A stretch of DNA of 64,000 bases from Sthenelais limicola (taxonomy: Eukaryota > Annelida > Polychaeta > Phyllodocida > Sigalionidae): positions 28,216,873 through 28,280,872 of the forward strand of contig OW804102.1 in the NCBI GenBank assembly GCA_942159475.1. The letters are read 5' to 3'. This document shows, piece by piece, positions 54,077 through 64,000 of the stretch; within the stretch, counting starts at the first letter, position 1, and every line of letters begins with the position of its first letter. Position numbers and translations under genes: made by a program. Below the pieces are notes generated by a model. The model saw only the letters and a list, made by a program, of their open reading frames with translations, made no database searches and was not told the origin of the DNA.

Positions 54077-54872
54077 AACGCTTCTTCATTACACTAGGCT
54101 CAAGAACGCTTAAAATGGAGAAATCGTGGCGAACCAGAAATATTGCTGCCTGTTATCCGTCTTTTGATATGTGAATAATATCAATACATGATTGAAACTG
54201 AAACTCCTGTCATCATATCAGTGGCGGCGGAATTCATTGTTGGCAAGTTCCCTTGTTGCTAGTGTTGCACATGGGAGTCCTCCTGGCAACACATCTTACC
54301 CCTATACATAAACACTAGCATGAAGTTTCAAGAAAGCTCAGTGTCCACTGTGCCTATTTTTCTTCAGTGACAGACCAAAAACTGCGGTCCTTGACTGACG
54401 GCTGAGAGTGTGCTACCAACGGTTTCTGTGCGTCTGCAATGGCCTGACCATGCTCTGTTCCTCCTCTGACTCATCTGTTAAGATAATCGGCTTTAGAAAA
54501 TATAATGGTATTAGATGGGTCCATGTTTTGGTTCAGCGGAGGCTGTAGAACTGGAGTTGCAAAGGGCCACAGGCCCTATAGGTATCCCCTGGCCTACAAC
54601 CCCCGAAGAGTTGCTTAGTCGCAGACAGAGCAAATTTATCTTAATAACAAATTAAAACTGATTTCGAAGCAAATTACAGCAGTGGAAAGCCAAAACTTTC
54701 AGTTTTGATCTGTGCTAATCCTAACATATTGTATTGTATTACCGTTGATATAAGCAATCAGCATGGGAGTGGATAACCAACAAAGTAGGACTAGACTGGA
54801 GTCCTTCACTTTGACCATCAATCTGCCCTGACTGTGGCTAAATACATAGTAGGCAATGTAGATGTCTGCTAC
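54077..54872. other. Non-coding DNA
   Basis: No gene recognised. Confidence 0.35.
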
Positions 54873-54887
54873 ACCATAAGCTGATCC

Positions 54888-55071
54888 CGGTCCTGGGTAT
54901 GACCATAAAGTGCCTTTCTGTCTCTTTTTCTCTGTCTCTCCCTCTCCCTTCTTCTCTATCTCTATGTCCTGGGTATGATCATAAACTGCCTCCCTCTCAG
55001 CTCTCCCGCCCTTGATGTAACCATATTAAATGTGTTGATAAGGGCGTAAAGCAACCAATCTCACTCACTCA
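54888..55071 (+). mobile_element. Short retroposon with (TCAC)n tail, copy d, with 15-bp target duplication
   Basis: 184 bp from CGGTCCTGGGTATGACC to TCTCACTCACTCA. A perfect 15-bp direct repeat, ACCATAAGCTGATCC, flanks it at 54873-54887 and 55072-55086. This is the signature of LINE-mediated insertion, so the family is a SINE or a 5'-truncated LINE end. I see no clear Pol III A or B box. GGGTATGAYCATAAA occurs twice inside. Confidence 0.9.
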
Positions 55072-55086
55072 ACCATAAGCTGATCC

Positions 55087-56394
55087 TGGGTACGTCCTGT
55101 ACATTGGGAGATGTATAATGTACAGGACACGTTTGGTCCAATTGCCTCCCCCGCAGTGAATGAGCTTAGTGGACACAGGCCTTTAATCTCTACCTTGAAC
55201 GGTCCAGGTGCTATAAGCACCTCAGGTAGAGAATGAAGAATGAATAACTCCCATTACAGGCCTGCTGGTGCACGGTCTGTGCACCTGTACCAGACAGGTG
55301 CACTTGTTATGTTCATGTACCTAACAGCTAACATGCACCAGTAGCTCCTTAACGTTCGAGTGTTTGTTAATCTTTTGTTTTAATAAGCTCACAATATACA
55401 TTGCTATTCTCTGCTTATGATAAGGAGTTAAAATACATCAAAGGTATATGATATAACGAATTAAACATATCAATTCAATCTAAACAGAAGTTTTGGTCTG
55501 ATTTCACACAAATATCTGACCGCAAACACAATATCAACACATGAGATGATTTTTGTTTTTTCTCTGTGAAAGTAAAAAAAAATATGTGGTGAGACTAGTG
55601 GTGACATTCAGGTGGTTGACCACCGTGCATCTAACATAAATTCCGTTTAGTTTCTTACTGTAAAAGTTTAAGAATCAAAATAAGGCATTCCAGCATATAT
55701 ATATACAGAGACTAAACGTTGGTCATTAATCCTTTAATATACACCCAACTGCATCTAACTAGATACATACACCATATATACACGCCAACATTATACAACA
55801 ACAGGCGAGGATTAGGATCAGACCGAGCCATGATAAACTGATACAGTCTCGCCTCTGTCCCCCCAGTCAGCCAGGCCTCTCAATTTCACACTTGAGAGGC
55901 TTCTGGTCGAATATGCTGCATCGCCTTTCATTCACAAAACCAGAATCTGTTTCACTACCTACTCCTAGACTTATTTATCACCCTTGCAGGCCCGTTTCAC
56001 CATGTCAATGAGCTAGTAAGTCAGGCTGTATAGATGGAGGTGTTGAAATATGTTTTTGTGAATAAGAGTGTTGTGAGTGTGCTTGATTAATGCCAGTGTT
56101 TAAAGGAAATGAAGGCAAACTCAGCTTCATTGTTGTGATTAGGTCTGTTTACGTTGTTTCCTCTACCTCGGATTGGTTTTGTTTTGAAAGGCTCCGTTAT
56201 TGAACTACATGAGCTAATCTAGTATTGATTCATTTATTGGTAAACGTTTATTGACAATTCTTCAGTTGCCCATTGGGCACATCTATACAAATTGTGTTTT
56301 TCAGGTTTTTGTATGTAGCCTGTAAATCTTTCTTGTTTCTGGTTTGACGGGCCAAAAAGGCAATAAATAACCAGGAGGTTTTTCGGAAAACTTC
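55087..56394. other. Non-coding DNA with an E-box cluster
   Basis: No gene. CAGGTG at 55205 and 55295 and CACCTG at 55282 lie close together, with small hairpins GGTGCTATAAGCACC and GGTGCACGGTCTGTGCACC. E2/Snail-type factors bind CAGGTG; any function is speculative. Confidence 0.35.
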
Positions 56395-56732
56395 CTTATG
56401 GAGAATCATACGAAATAGGCGAATGGCCAATAGGCGAATGACATTTAATAAGTATTTCTATATTTAAAATTTGATATCTTTTATTTTTGAAAACAAAATT
56501 GGCTATATTTCTAGACCTAGTTACTAAATACACTCTATAGGATGGCCTTAGAAATACATGTACATATATTTTTAACATAGTCTTGAAATTTGGTAAATAC
56601 ATTTATATTATCTTTAAACGTACATACCACAAATATGAGAACATTGCTACAAAGAGATCGTGAAAAGAGAAAATCCATTGAAAACTATAAATTCTGCGAC
56701 TTGTGACTCATTTTCCTGGAACACATCACATA
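56395..56732 (+). repeat. Repeat family B, right part (B5)
   Basis: Interior ATTTAAAATTTGATATCTTT and ACTCTATAGGATGGCCTTAG, ending CTGCGACTTGTGACTCATTT then TCCTGGAA. The right terminus is the reverse complement of the family's left terminus. Confidence 0.6.
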
Positions 56733-57032
56733 TAGCTGGATGCTGGCTTAACTTGAGCAGTCAATACATCTGTGCCTCATAGTCGAGGATGTGTATACTG
56801 ACTAGAGATAGACATATATCACATACATATTTTATATTCATAGAAAGATCTCCAAGTGACATATGATATATTAATATGCTTCGTCTTGAAGTTACTTCTA
56901 GTTCCATCTTGTGGTTGAAGAAAATATATGATGTTATCAACAGCGATTCATATTCCACATTTTAAAATTTCGTCAATATCTCTAGTGTAGCTTTAGAAAT
57001 CTTCCCAATGTGCAACTGTGACCATGATGTGT
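56733..57032. other. Non-coding DNA
   Basis: Nothing recognised. Confidence 0.35.
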
Positions 57033-57320
57033 GATGCATTACAGGAAAATGAGTCACAGGTTGCAAAAAATGGATTTCGAGATTCCATCATATTTGAAAG
57101 GATGAAATGAAGCCAATTCCAAAGATAGTAAACATTATGACATCTCATGAATATTTGTATATTTAAAGTTTGATATTTTGATTTTTGAAAAGTTACCAAT
57201 ATCTCTGCAAGGATGATTACTAGTGACGAAGCTAAATATACTCTAAAGGATGACCTTAGATATGGAAGGATATATTCAATACACTTGGAATTTGGCTCAT
57301 GTATTGATGTTACTAACAGA
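57033..57320 (+). repeat. Repeat family B, left part (B6)
   Basis: ACAGGAAAATGAGTCACAGG, then GTTTGATATTTTGATTTTTG, CTAAATATACTCTAAAGGAT and ACACTTGGAATTTGG, in family order. The right terminus is not seen. Confidence 0.6.
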
Positions 57321-57483
57321 GCTAGACACCCCAAAACTAACGTAGTTTGGTTGGTTGGTTCATGACGTCGCGCTTCTTTGCGGCTTTTACGTAGCGCTGC
57401 CTTGCATGTTCCAAAATTGTTCAGACATTGTTCCGGTAATTCATAAAAAAAACAGAACTAAGAAGGTAAATATGGTTTCTAGT

Positions 57484-57575
57484 CGATCTCGACGGAGGTC
57501 AAATCGTACTCGGCCCCTTCGGGGGTGGAGTGCAATTTGACCCTTTGTCTCGATCGATTACAAACCTCCCTTGTG
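57484..57575 (+). repeat. Dispersed hairpin repeat K (copy 2)
   Basis: GGTCAAATCGTACTCGG, CCCTTCGGGGGTGGAGTGCA, ATTTGACCC, then CGATCGATTACAAACC. It matches 19296-19385. Confidence 0.5.
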
Positions 57576-58152
57576 CCATTGGGTATAAAAATCTAGTCCC
57601 ATGTTAACAGTAATATGTACATAGTTATACCGTCAGGTGGCGGCAACACTCAATACGATTACATTTAGGAAGATTATACCCCCAAAGGGTATAACAGTAT
57701 CACATCCCAATGTACACCTGGCTGTAGCACGAGCCATCCTCATTCATGGACTGAATATTCGCATCTGTCTATATACAGTTCCGAGCTAAGTAAAGCATGG
57801 GAAGGGAAAGACAAACCTGGGGAAGCATACCTTCTATGTGTGCACAATGCTCATTTCTCACACAGTGCAATAACAAAAATACGCTACAGACAATAAAGAT
57901 GGATAGAAATATGCTTGTCTTTCTCTCCGCTAGCTCCCACTGCATCGTCATATGTACTTTTACAGATCTCCAGTGTAAAGTTTAGTCTCGCTGAGATACA
58001 TTTCCTATACTTCTTTCTTGTATCACTCTTTTTAAGTGTTGTCTACACCGGCCCAAATATAGATATTTACACTTTTTTTTTAGTAAATCCATGTATATGA
58101 AGTTTACAACATGTTTACCGTTCAACTACTGATCTCTTCTTGAGGATAAAAT
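57576..58152. other. Non-coding DNA
   Basis: Nothing recognised. Confidence 0.35.
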
Positions 58153-58735
58153 GTGTCAGGGCGTTCGGAAATGGTTAATCGGCAGCTTTAAACATTTGGC
58201 AAGTTCATCCAAATTAGGCTGCTATCATGTATATCTTTGTATGGTTGGTATAGCTTTGACTTAACATTTGATTTAACTGTTCAGTGAAGTTGAGAAATAT
58301 TTTGAACACCATTTCTGTCTTAAAGCTGCATTATCATGCTATTACGAAAAAACAAATCTCATCAAATTTACTGAAATTATGTCTTTTGTTATTCAACTCT
58401 TCAATATTCTTTATGTTTATACAAGAATTAGAAGTGTAATCGATGAAAGAAACCTAATGCCGGTGGGCGATAATAAGTGAACTTATCATAAGAAGGGATT
58501 ATGGCTGGTTCTCCAAATACAAATGAGGACGTTTAACAGTCCCGTAGCAAAAACAACTGGAGAAAGTCAATTTAATGTTGGTCAAACGACCTTTAGATGG
58601 GTTGGAAAAGAACGGGAAAAAAGCTGAAAATATTTAGATTTTGACCGTTGTTAACTGAGAGTGCAGCTTTAAAGTTGGGTTATTTGAGAGGATTTGTTAA
58701 GGCAAAGTGTACAGTTTTTGTCGTCTTCGCCAATA
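58153..58735 (+). mobile_element. MITE family A (A19), diverged and split by repeat M
   Basis: Left part 58153-58320 (TGTCAGGGCGTTCGGAAAT, AATCGGCAGCTTTAAACATT) and right part 58672-58735 (GGGTTATTTGAGAGGATTTG). One of the more diverged copies. Confidence 0.65.
58321..58671. mobile_element. Repeat M, about 351 bp, inserted in MITE A19
   Basis: Ends AAAGCTGCATTATC and, reading backwards, AAAGCTGCACTCTCAG. Inside are GGGCGATAATAAGTGAAC and GCAAAAACAACTGG, both found in the diverged copy at 40806. Ends of this kind resemble widespread mollusc elements (possibly Helentron-related), stated from general knowledge only. Confidence 0.6.
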
Positions 58736-59252
58736 TGTCAAATATGGAATGAACTACATGTTTCACAATCATGTTTTAAGCAAGAAGCGACATTACAATA
58801 CATCAACTTATATTTAAATGTTTAATAATTGGCTATTACTTCACTGTGGGGTTCTATAGGCAGAAGGAATGTATTATCTAGATGTGTATGAGTTGGTCAG
58901 GGTTGTTGTGCCCTGAGTACAATAAATAAGTACCCCCTGTAGACCTTCCCCAATAGTATGTACCTAGATTTGCAATGGTAAATGGGTGACTAGAGAATAT
59001 GGAATATATCAAGACAACTATTGATACCACTCTCTACCATATCTAGCACAATGTACTGCCGCTACTGCCCTTTCTGTGATAGTAGGGACTCTGTAGAGTG
59101 TGAAGTGAGTTATTGTACTGTACTATTTGTCTACTATATCTCATGTCCCCCCTATAACATATTCATCGGGTAGAATAAGGGGTTCACAACTCGCTATATA
59201 AGCAACAGACAACCCCACTCAAGTCTCAGCCACCTCTGTATTGTTGTACTTA
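58736..59252. other. Non-coding DNA
   Basis: Nothing recognised. Confidence 0.35.
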
Positions 59253-59466
59253 AGCCTGGGTTCTACTGCCCCCTACTTCTCCCGTTTCTACTCCCGTTTC
59301 TTTGATCCCGCTACTTTAGAAGTAACGAACGGGAAGTAACGGGAAGTAGCCGTTTCGAATCAAACATGTTTGAATTGAAGTGGCTACTTCCCGCTACTTG
59401 CTCCCACTTCTTAAAGTAGCAGGACCAAAGGAACGGGAGGAGTAGCGGGGCAGTGGAACCCAGGCT
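59253..59466. mobile_element. MITE E, 214-bp palindrome with TTA target duplication
   Basis: AGCCTGGGTTCTACTGCCCC on the left; the right end reading backwards gives AGCCTGGGTTCCACTGCCCC. The arms pair along almost the whole length around a central AACATGTTTGAATTG. TTA flanks both sides (59250-59252 and 59467-59469). Fits PIF/Harbinger. Confidence 0.85.
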
Positions 59467-59825
59467 TTATGGGGCATTATCCGAATCTGCAACCCACTCT
59501 CTAGGTAAGACAGGTGGGATGAAATGCTGCTCGTTCTTGATAGAAAAATAAAACTTCCACTGTCATAACTATAACACATATCCTGCAATTAAATATTAAG
59601 ATTTGTTCAAGAAATAATAGGAAACCGTGAGGCTCTATTTAGCGAGCCAGTCCTCAGACTCTATAATTACACAATATTAGTCCTCGAATATAGGGATATA
59701 TTTGTCTGTTCCATGTAATTGACTTATATTAAGTATAAGGGAAAGCCTGTGTAGATGCAATGGCATAATAAAACACCATACAACTTCTTCTCCCTATAAT
59801 CAAGTACATGTATATACATGTGCCT

Positions 59826-59935
59826 TAAAAACCTGCCCACACATAGCCGAGTTTCCCCAAGATTGCCCCCCGATTTGGGTCTCCCGATGAATCCTAGGAT
59901 TTTATTTCCAATCCTGGTTTATGTTACGATTAATA
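59826..59935 (+). repeat. Repeat family D fragment (D3)
   Basis: CCTGCCCACACATAGCCG, GCCCCCCGATTTGGGTCTCC and GATGAATCCTAGGATTTTAT, one arm of family D. Confidence 0.6.
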
Positions 59936-60337
59936 ACTTGTATACTACTCTTAGAACGAATTGGATTTTAAACTGACTAGGTATTTTGGATGTAGTGGTG
60001 AAGTTAGAACTATGACTATGACTATGAGTGTCTGTTTTTTAATTAACATTAGATTTGATTTTACTTTATACTAGTAATTCACTTAATTGATGATGTCGAT
60101 AAATTCGCTACTTTTGCGAAATTGCCTTCTAAATTATCTGCAAATAAAAAATAACAGTTGTGCCGGAGAAAATTCTAGATATACGTAAAATCATGAGTGA
60201 ATAAACAATTTAACAAGAATTTGATATCAACCAATTATATCGCTGCACCTGGCTTGTTTATTATCTTGTTTATTATTTATTTTAAAGTTACACATTTTGT
60301 CTATACCCCCTAAACAAATCTAATTCAAACTATTCAC
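59936..60337. other. Non-coding DNA
   Basis: AT-rich, with a short TATGAC tandem near 60005-60026. Nothing else recognised. Confidence 0.35.
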
Positions 60338-60378
60338 TGAAGAAGGTTCGACCTATAGAACCAAAACGTTGAGATCAC
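60338..60378 (+). ncRNA. Degenerate hammerhead-like motif, PLE-type
   Basis: CTGAAGA followed by hairpin GGTTC/GAACC, AAA in place of GAA, then palindromic ACGT. Same order as the PLE leader motif at 8700. Stem I does not pair well, so it is probably a relic. Confidence 0.4.
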
Positions 60379-60550
60379 AACATCCTACCAACAACTGCAT
60401 AATACAAACAACATCACTAAAAATGCCGACTTTCTAGTTTAGGTGTTCAAGCCACTCTATCAGAAAAATAAAGGAAATAAAAATATCTTTTTGCTCAACC
60501 AGATGTTTTAGTTAAGCTAGATGTTGGTCGAGGAAAGGCAAGCCACACTA

Positions 60551-60788
60551 GTGGTTCAAATCTTCAGAAAATAACAATATACGCAGCTCTACACATTGAG
60601 TAAAAATCTGCTAAATTAGGCTGACAAATTATCAATAGTGTGTATATCTGAATATATTTGGTACTACCTTGATTCAAACAATATCTACGGTTATGTTAGA
60701 CTGAATCTTAAACCTGATTTTTGTCTCAGATTTGGATTATTAGAGAATATTGGTGAAGGCCAATTGTATACTTTCTGGTGATTTGACT
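60551..60788 (+). mobile_element. MITE family A (A20)
   Basis: TTCAAATCTTCAGAAAATAA at the left and CAATTGTATACTTTCTGGTG at the right. Ends are eroded. Confidence 0.75.
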
Positions 60789-61049
60789 CTTCTGATGTGA
60801 TTGTAAATGAGGTGACATGCCAGCAGTACCGATGCCTTGTCTCTAGTGGAAGGCAGGCCTGTGAAGAAGCATCTCCTTGCCAGCAAATCATCCATGATAG
60901 TCACACAATCTACTCCTGTTGTTTCTTTCTCTCAAAAATCAATTGAGGCTAAAAGTCAGCTCGCCCGTCTGTGACAGGAATGGCGTGATTTGTCAAGCAC
61001 TAAATAAGTCAATAAGAAACAAGTGCGGCAATATCTTCAGCGTGATCGG

Positions 61050-61133
61050 GGGGGGGGGGGGCAGGGAGAGGGGAGGGAGGGTAAGGGGGCAGGGGGGAGG
61101 CGAGAGGGAGGGCAGCAGGGGGGGGGGGGGAAT
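61050..61133 (+). repeat. G-rich simple-sequence tract
   Basis: Runs of 12 or more G at both ends with AGGGAGAGGGGAGGGAGGG between them; G4-prone. Confidence 0.85.
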
Positions 61134-61216
61134 TGCTTCTCAAGGCTTGATGTCAAGGTCAAAATCAATTTTTCTGAGAGTGAAAGTTGCATCCATTTCT
61201 TACACTAACCCTTAAG

Positions 61217-61455
61217 TAGGTCAGATCTTCAGAAAATGTACAATTAGCAGATCTACACATTAAGTGAATTTTGCTTATTAATTCGACGGAAAAATGGTCA
61301 ATGCTAGTTATATCGTATTATATTTGATAGTGTCCTGATTTAAACAATCTGTTTGTTTATGTTGAACTGTATTTCAAACCTCACTTTTGTCTTAAATCTA
61401 GATTATTTGAGAGAATTGGTCAAGCCCAATTGTACATCTTCCGGCGATTTCACCC
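61217..61455 (+). mobile_element. MITE family A (A21)
   Basis: AGGTCAGATCTTCAGAAAAT to CTTCCGGCGATTTCACCC. The ends belong to different terminal variants. Confidence 0.8.
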
Positions 61456-62869
61456 AAGTACCCTCTACTGCATGTCTCATCAGTATGGGCCTATTGGAAC
61501 TGGCGGAACACTTACAGGGGACAAACATAATGATTTCAATTAAGAATTCCTTTAAACAATGCAAGAGTCAAAGATATATTATTGTTATCTATTTTATTGC
61601 TATCTGTTTAGCATTGTAAGAGCCCAGCCGGAAGGAAAGGAAAAATAAAGAATTTGCAAAAATATCTTTTTAAATATCAAACATCAACTAATTCATATTG
61701 AGTATACCGCAGTTCCTTTTGTTACTGAGGAACAGAGTTTCATAATCCTTAATTTGCGTTCAACATTGTATTGTTGATTACCATGAATAGATTATGAAAA
61801 TGCCTGGACCTTCTAAAGTTAGGTTCAAATCTATAATATTGAATTAGGATCTCAGCACTGGGACTGATTTCGTAATCAACTCTTCCCAGACTCCTGACCA
61901 AGAATTCTTAGATTACAATTGAATAGGGGATGTTAAAGACTGTGTTAATCTAATTTTAACTTTAATCAAGTTTCTCTTGATTACTAATATAGTCTATTAC
62001 AATCTAGAGGGCTTAAACCATCCTAATAATATAACCCTACCCCTCCACCTCCATTTACGCTTGCACCAACACCCCCTTCCATTCCTACTCCACCAACAGT
62101 CACCCAGACCTAAATCCAAATCCACATGCAGCAAAGAAAGACGCATGGAGTTATAGGTTTCTTATCGAACTACTTGTCTAATTCCTCATCCTTTAGTTCA
62201 GAGAAACAACGAGAGGTGTCAGTGAAGGCGTTGTAACTGGTAGTGCGTTTGAGCTCGGGGTGAGAGCGCCGTGACAGAATTGACAAATGAACTGTCAGCA
62301 ACAATATTGTTGCTAGATGTACGACCCAGACAAAGTTTCTCCCTTTTGTCTGGTTTCAGGCAGCACTGGGTGCCCCACTATTCTATTGCTTCGTCTTGCA
62401 AGGCTTTATGTAACGGTGATATTTTTATGGAGATATGCCTGTCCTCATAGCCCGAGTGTGGTTACTGATCGTCATTTATGGCTCCACTTTGAGACTAAAG
62501 AGGGAATAATATGATATTTGATAATGGAGCTATATACACACAGAGATCTCTTTTAATAACGATGTTCCCATTTTTTAAAGGTATCATTTAGCTCCATGTC
62601 ACATGGGCATATATATACAATTCTATTTTTTTTCTTTTCTGTCTCCCTCTTACTTTTTAATTTGTTGTTGTTGTGATTTCATTTTTTTTTACTCAGTCTG
62701 ACACAGGTGTCTGCTTGCCTCGAAATCTAGAAATTGGCATATAGCAAGCACAAGCTTTAGTGATTAGCAAAAATAATGCCAGAACTTGAAATCTCTCTCA
62801 GTACATATTAATGTTTCTATTGTTTTAATTCGCATTTTTATTAATCTAGTAGCTAGTTTTGCATGTATA
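61456..62869. other. Non-coding DNA
   Basis: 1.4 kb without a recognised gene or repeat; a 65-codon frame at 62317-62514 has no family signature. Confidence 0.4.
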
Positions 62870-63103
62870 TGGGTCAGATCATCAGCAATTGTACAATTTG
62901 CCTTCACCAATCCTCTCCAATAGACCACACATTGATACAGAAATTAACTTTAAAATGGAGTTTAACAGTGCAAAGCAGATACTGTAAATCAATGCAACAC
63001 CAAATATACTCAGATATATCCGATATTTATCATTTTTCATCCTAGTTTAGCAGAATTTCCTAAATGTGTAGAGCAGCCGATTGTACATTTTCTGAGACTC
63101 TAA
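62870..63103 (-). mobile_element. MITE family A (A22)
   Basis: GGGTCAGATCATCAGCAATT to TTCTGAGACTCTAACCAC, reverse orientation. Confidence 0.8.
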
Positions 63104-63240
63104 CCACACAATCAATACTATAGGTGTGACAAACCCTCAACCCTTCTATACCCAATAACCAAACCTACAATACCACATACGTTATATAAGTATGTTCCCT
63201 TGTAACCTAACCTTGTTCCTATATATCTGCTACATCTTTA

Positions 63241-63353
63241 TTTGAGTCCAATCAAAGGGAGGTGTTGGTCTCTTTCTTCATTTGTTCTGGATAAGGGGGT
63301 GGTCTCAGTTTCTATCCTGGGACCAATGTTATTTAATTATCACGACATATAGC
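63241..63353 (+). pseudogene. Fossil of a LINE reverse transcriptase (CR1/L2/jockey type)
   Basis: One frame reads GVVSVSILGPMLFNYHDI, which matches the LINE RT motif GVPQGSILGPLLFxxYxxDI. Just upstream, in a neighbouring frame, FESNQREVLVSF resembles the preceding FxSYLxNRxQxV motif. A frameshift and a stop lie between them. Too short to place in a clade. Confidence 0.5.
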
Positions 63354-63447
63354 ATGAGTTACGTCTAGAATTAGATATACCGACTGTCCCCTAATACTAC
63401 CCAATGTAAGTTGATTGTGTACTTGATTTTTCAATTTACTGTTATAC

Positions 63448-63555
63448 AGGCCTTTGTCCACTAAGCCGATTCTCATGCGATTCTCACAGAATTTAGTGGA
63501 AAAGTGTCCTTTCGGCGGAAAATCGCATGAGAATCGGCTTAGTGAACTAGGCCCT
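63448..63555. mobile_element. MITE family C (C4), with TAC target duplication
   Basis: 108 bp, AGGCCTTTGTCCACTAAGCC to TAGTGAACTAGGCCCT. TAC occurs on both sides (63445-63447 and 63556-63558). Confidence 0.82.
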
Positions 63556-64000
63556 TACCTTCAAGATTGCCTGTAGAACGTGTTATACTTTCGACTCTTA
63601 GATAACGTTACCTATATAATAAATTACCGATGTTGCAAACATGACAAAAAGGAGTCAATTATCTGGCAGTGTTGCCAGTTCGTCCGCCTGACCAAATAAA
63701 TCAGGTAAAATGGGGAGCAAAAGTCGAAATAAAAAACTATCAGCTCCACATGGGATCCAACCCTTTCCCTAGACATGAAATGATGAAAGATGCCATGATT
63801 TCTGGTCAAGGTGATTGGCCGGAGAATTGACCATTCCAACTGGCGAACTCTTGACCATTGGACTGTTGCGTGATGCATCCACCACAGTCCATCATTTTAG
63901 AGAGACGACTGGAGCAGTGTTCGCAGTGAAGAGATTTAATGGCTTACTTGCTGTTTTGTGTTACCAATTGCCGTTGGGGTAAAAAGACTCTCATTACGGG
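63556..64000. other. Non-coding DNA to the window end
   Basis: No gene recognised. The 84-codon minus-strand frame at 63624-63878 has no family signature. Confidence 0.35.

Overview
This window is animal (metazoan) nuclear DNA made almost entirely of mobile elements and their remains. I found no convincing host protein-coding exon, rRNA or tRNA gene. A lophotrochozoan, probably a mollusc, is the best guess. The evidence is indirect: a short retroposon ending in a (TCAC)n tail after GGCGTAAA, an element with AAAGCTGCAct termini, and very many small inverted-repeat elements, all of a kind I associate with mollusc genomes.

Layout. 1-3.9 kb: AT-rich DNA with small elements. 3.9-10.2 kb: an intact Penelope-like retroelement (PLE) on the minus strand between two arrays of a G-rich minisatellite. 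Its ORF1 carries a NADAR domain and an SGNH/GDSL hydrolase domain. Its ORF2 carries the PLE reverse transcriptase and a GIY-YIG endonuclease. The two are joined at a U_UUA_AAC slippery heptamer directly before the ORF1 stop, so ORF2 is probably made by -1 ribosomal frameshifting. A TATA box and a hammerhead-ribozyme-like fold lie in the 5' leader. 8.2-18.0 kb: a direct tandem duplication of a 4.9 kb block, which copied the PLE leader, the start of ORF1, the minisatellite and flanking DNA. 18-25 kb: nested MITEs and retroposons. 25.0-36.9 kb: a Ty3/gypsy LTR retrotransposon on the minus strand with identical-length 435-bp LTRs, gag (frameshifted), pol and an extra third ORF with C2H2-like zinc fingers. 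37-64 kb: many MITE copies, a 4.1 kb TA-flanked DNA transposon inserted inside a MITE, retroposon copies, a LINE reverse-transcriptase fossil and two clusters of homeodomain-type or E-box motifs that may be regulatory.

The commonest repeat is a ~235 bp MITE, called family A here (termini GGGTCAGAT), with about 22 copies. Other families: B (~300-450 bp, GGAAAATGAGTCAC), C (~108 bp, AGGGCCT, 3-bp target duplication), D (GACACA...AATCGGGGG), E, F, G, I, K and M. Nesting gives a relative chronology: family A is older than the 4.1 kb transposon, yet another A copy lies inside that transposon, so A was active over a long time.

The two complete retroelements look young: uninterrupted long ORFs in the PLE, and matching LTRs in the gypsy element. 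The PLE is the most interesting object, because NADAR enzymes act on NAD/ADP-ribose derivatives and I know of no retroelement described with one.
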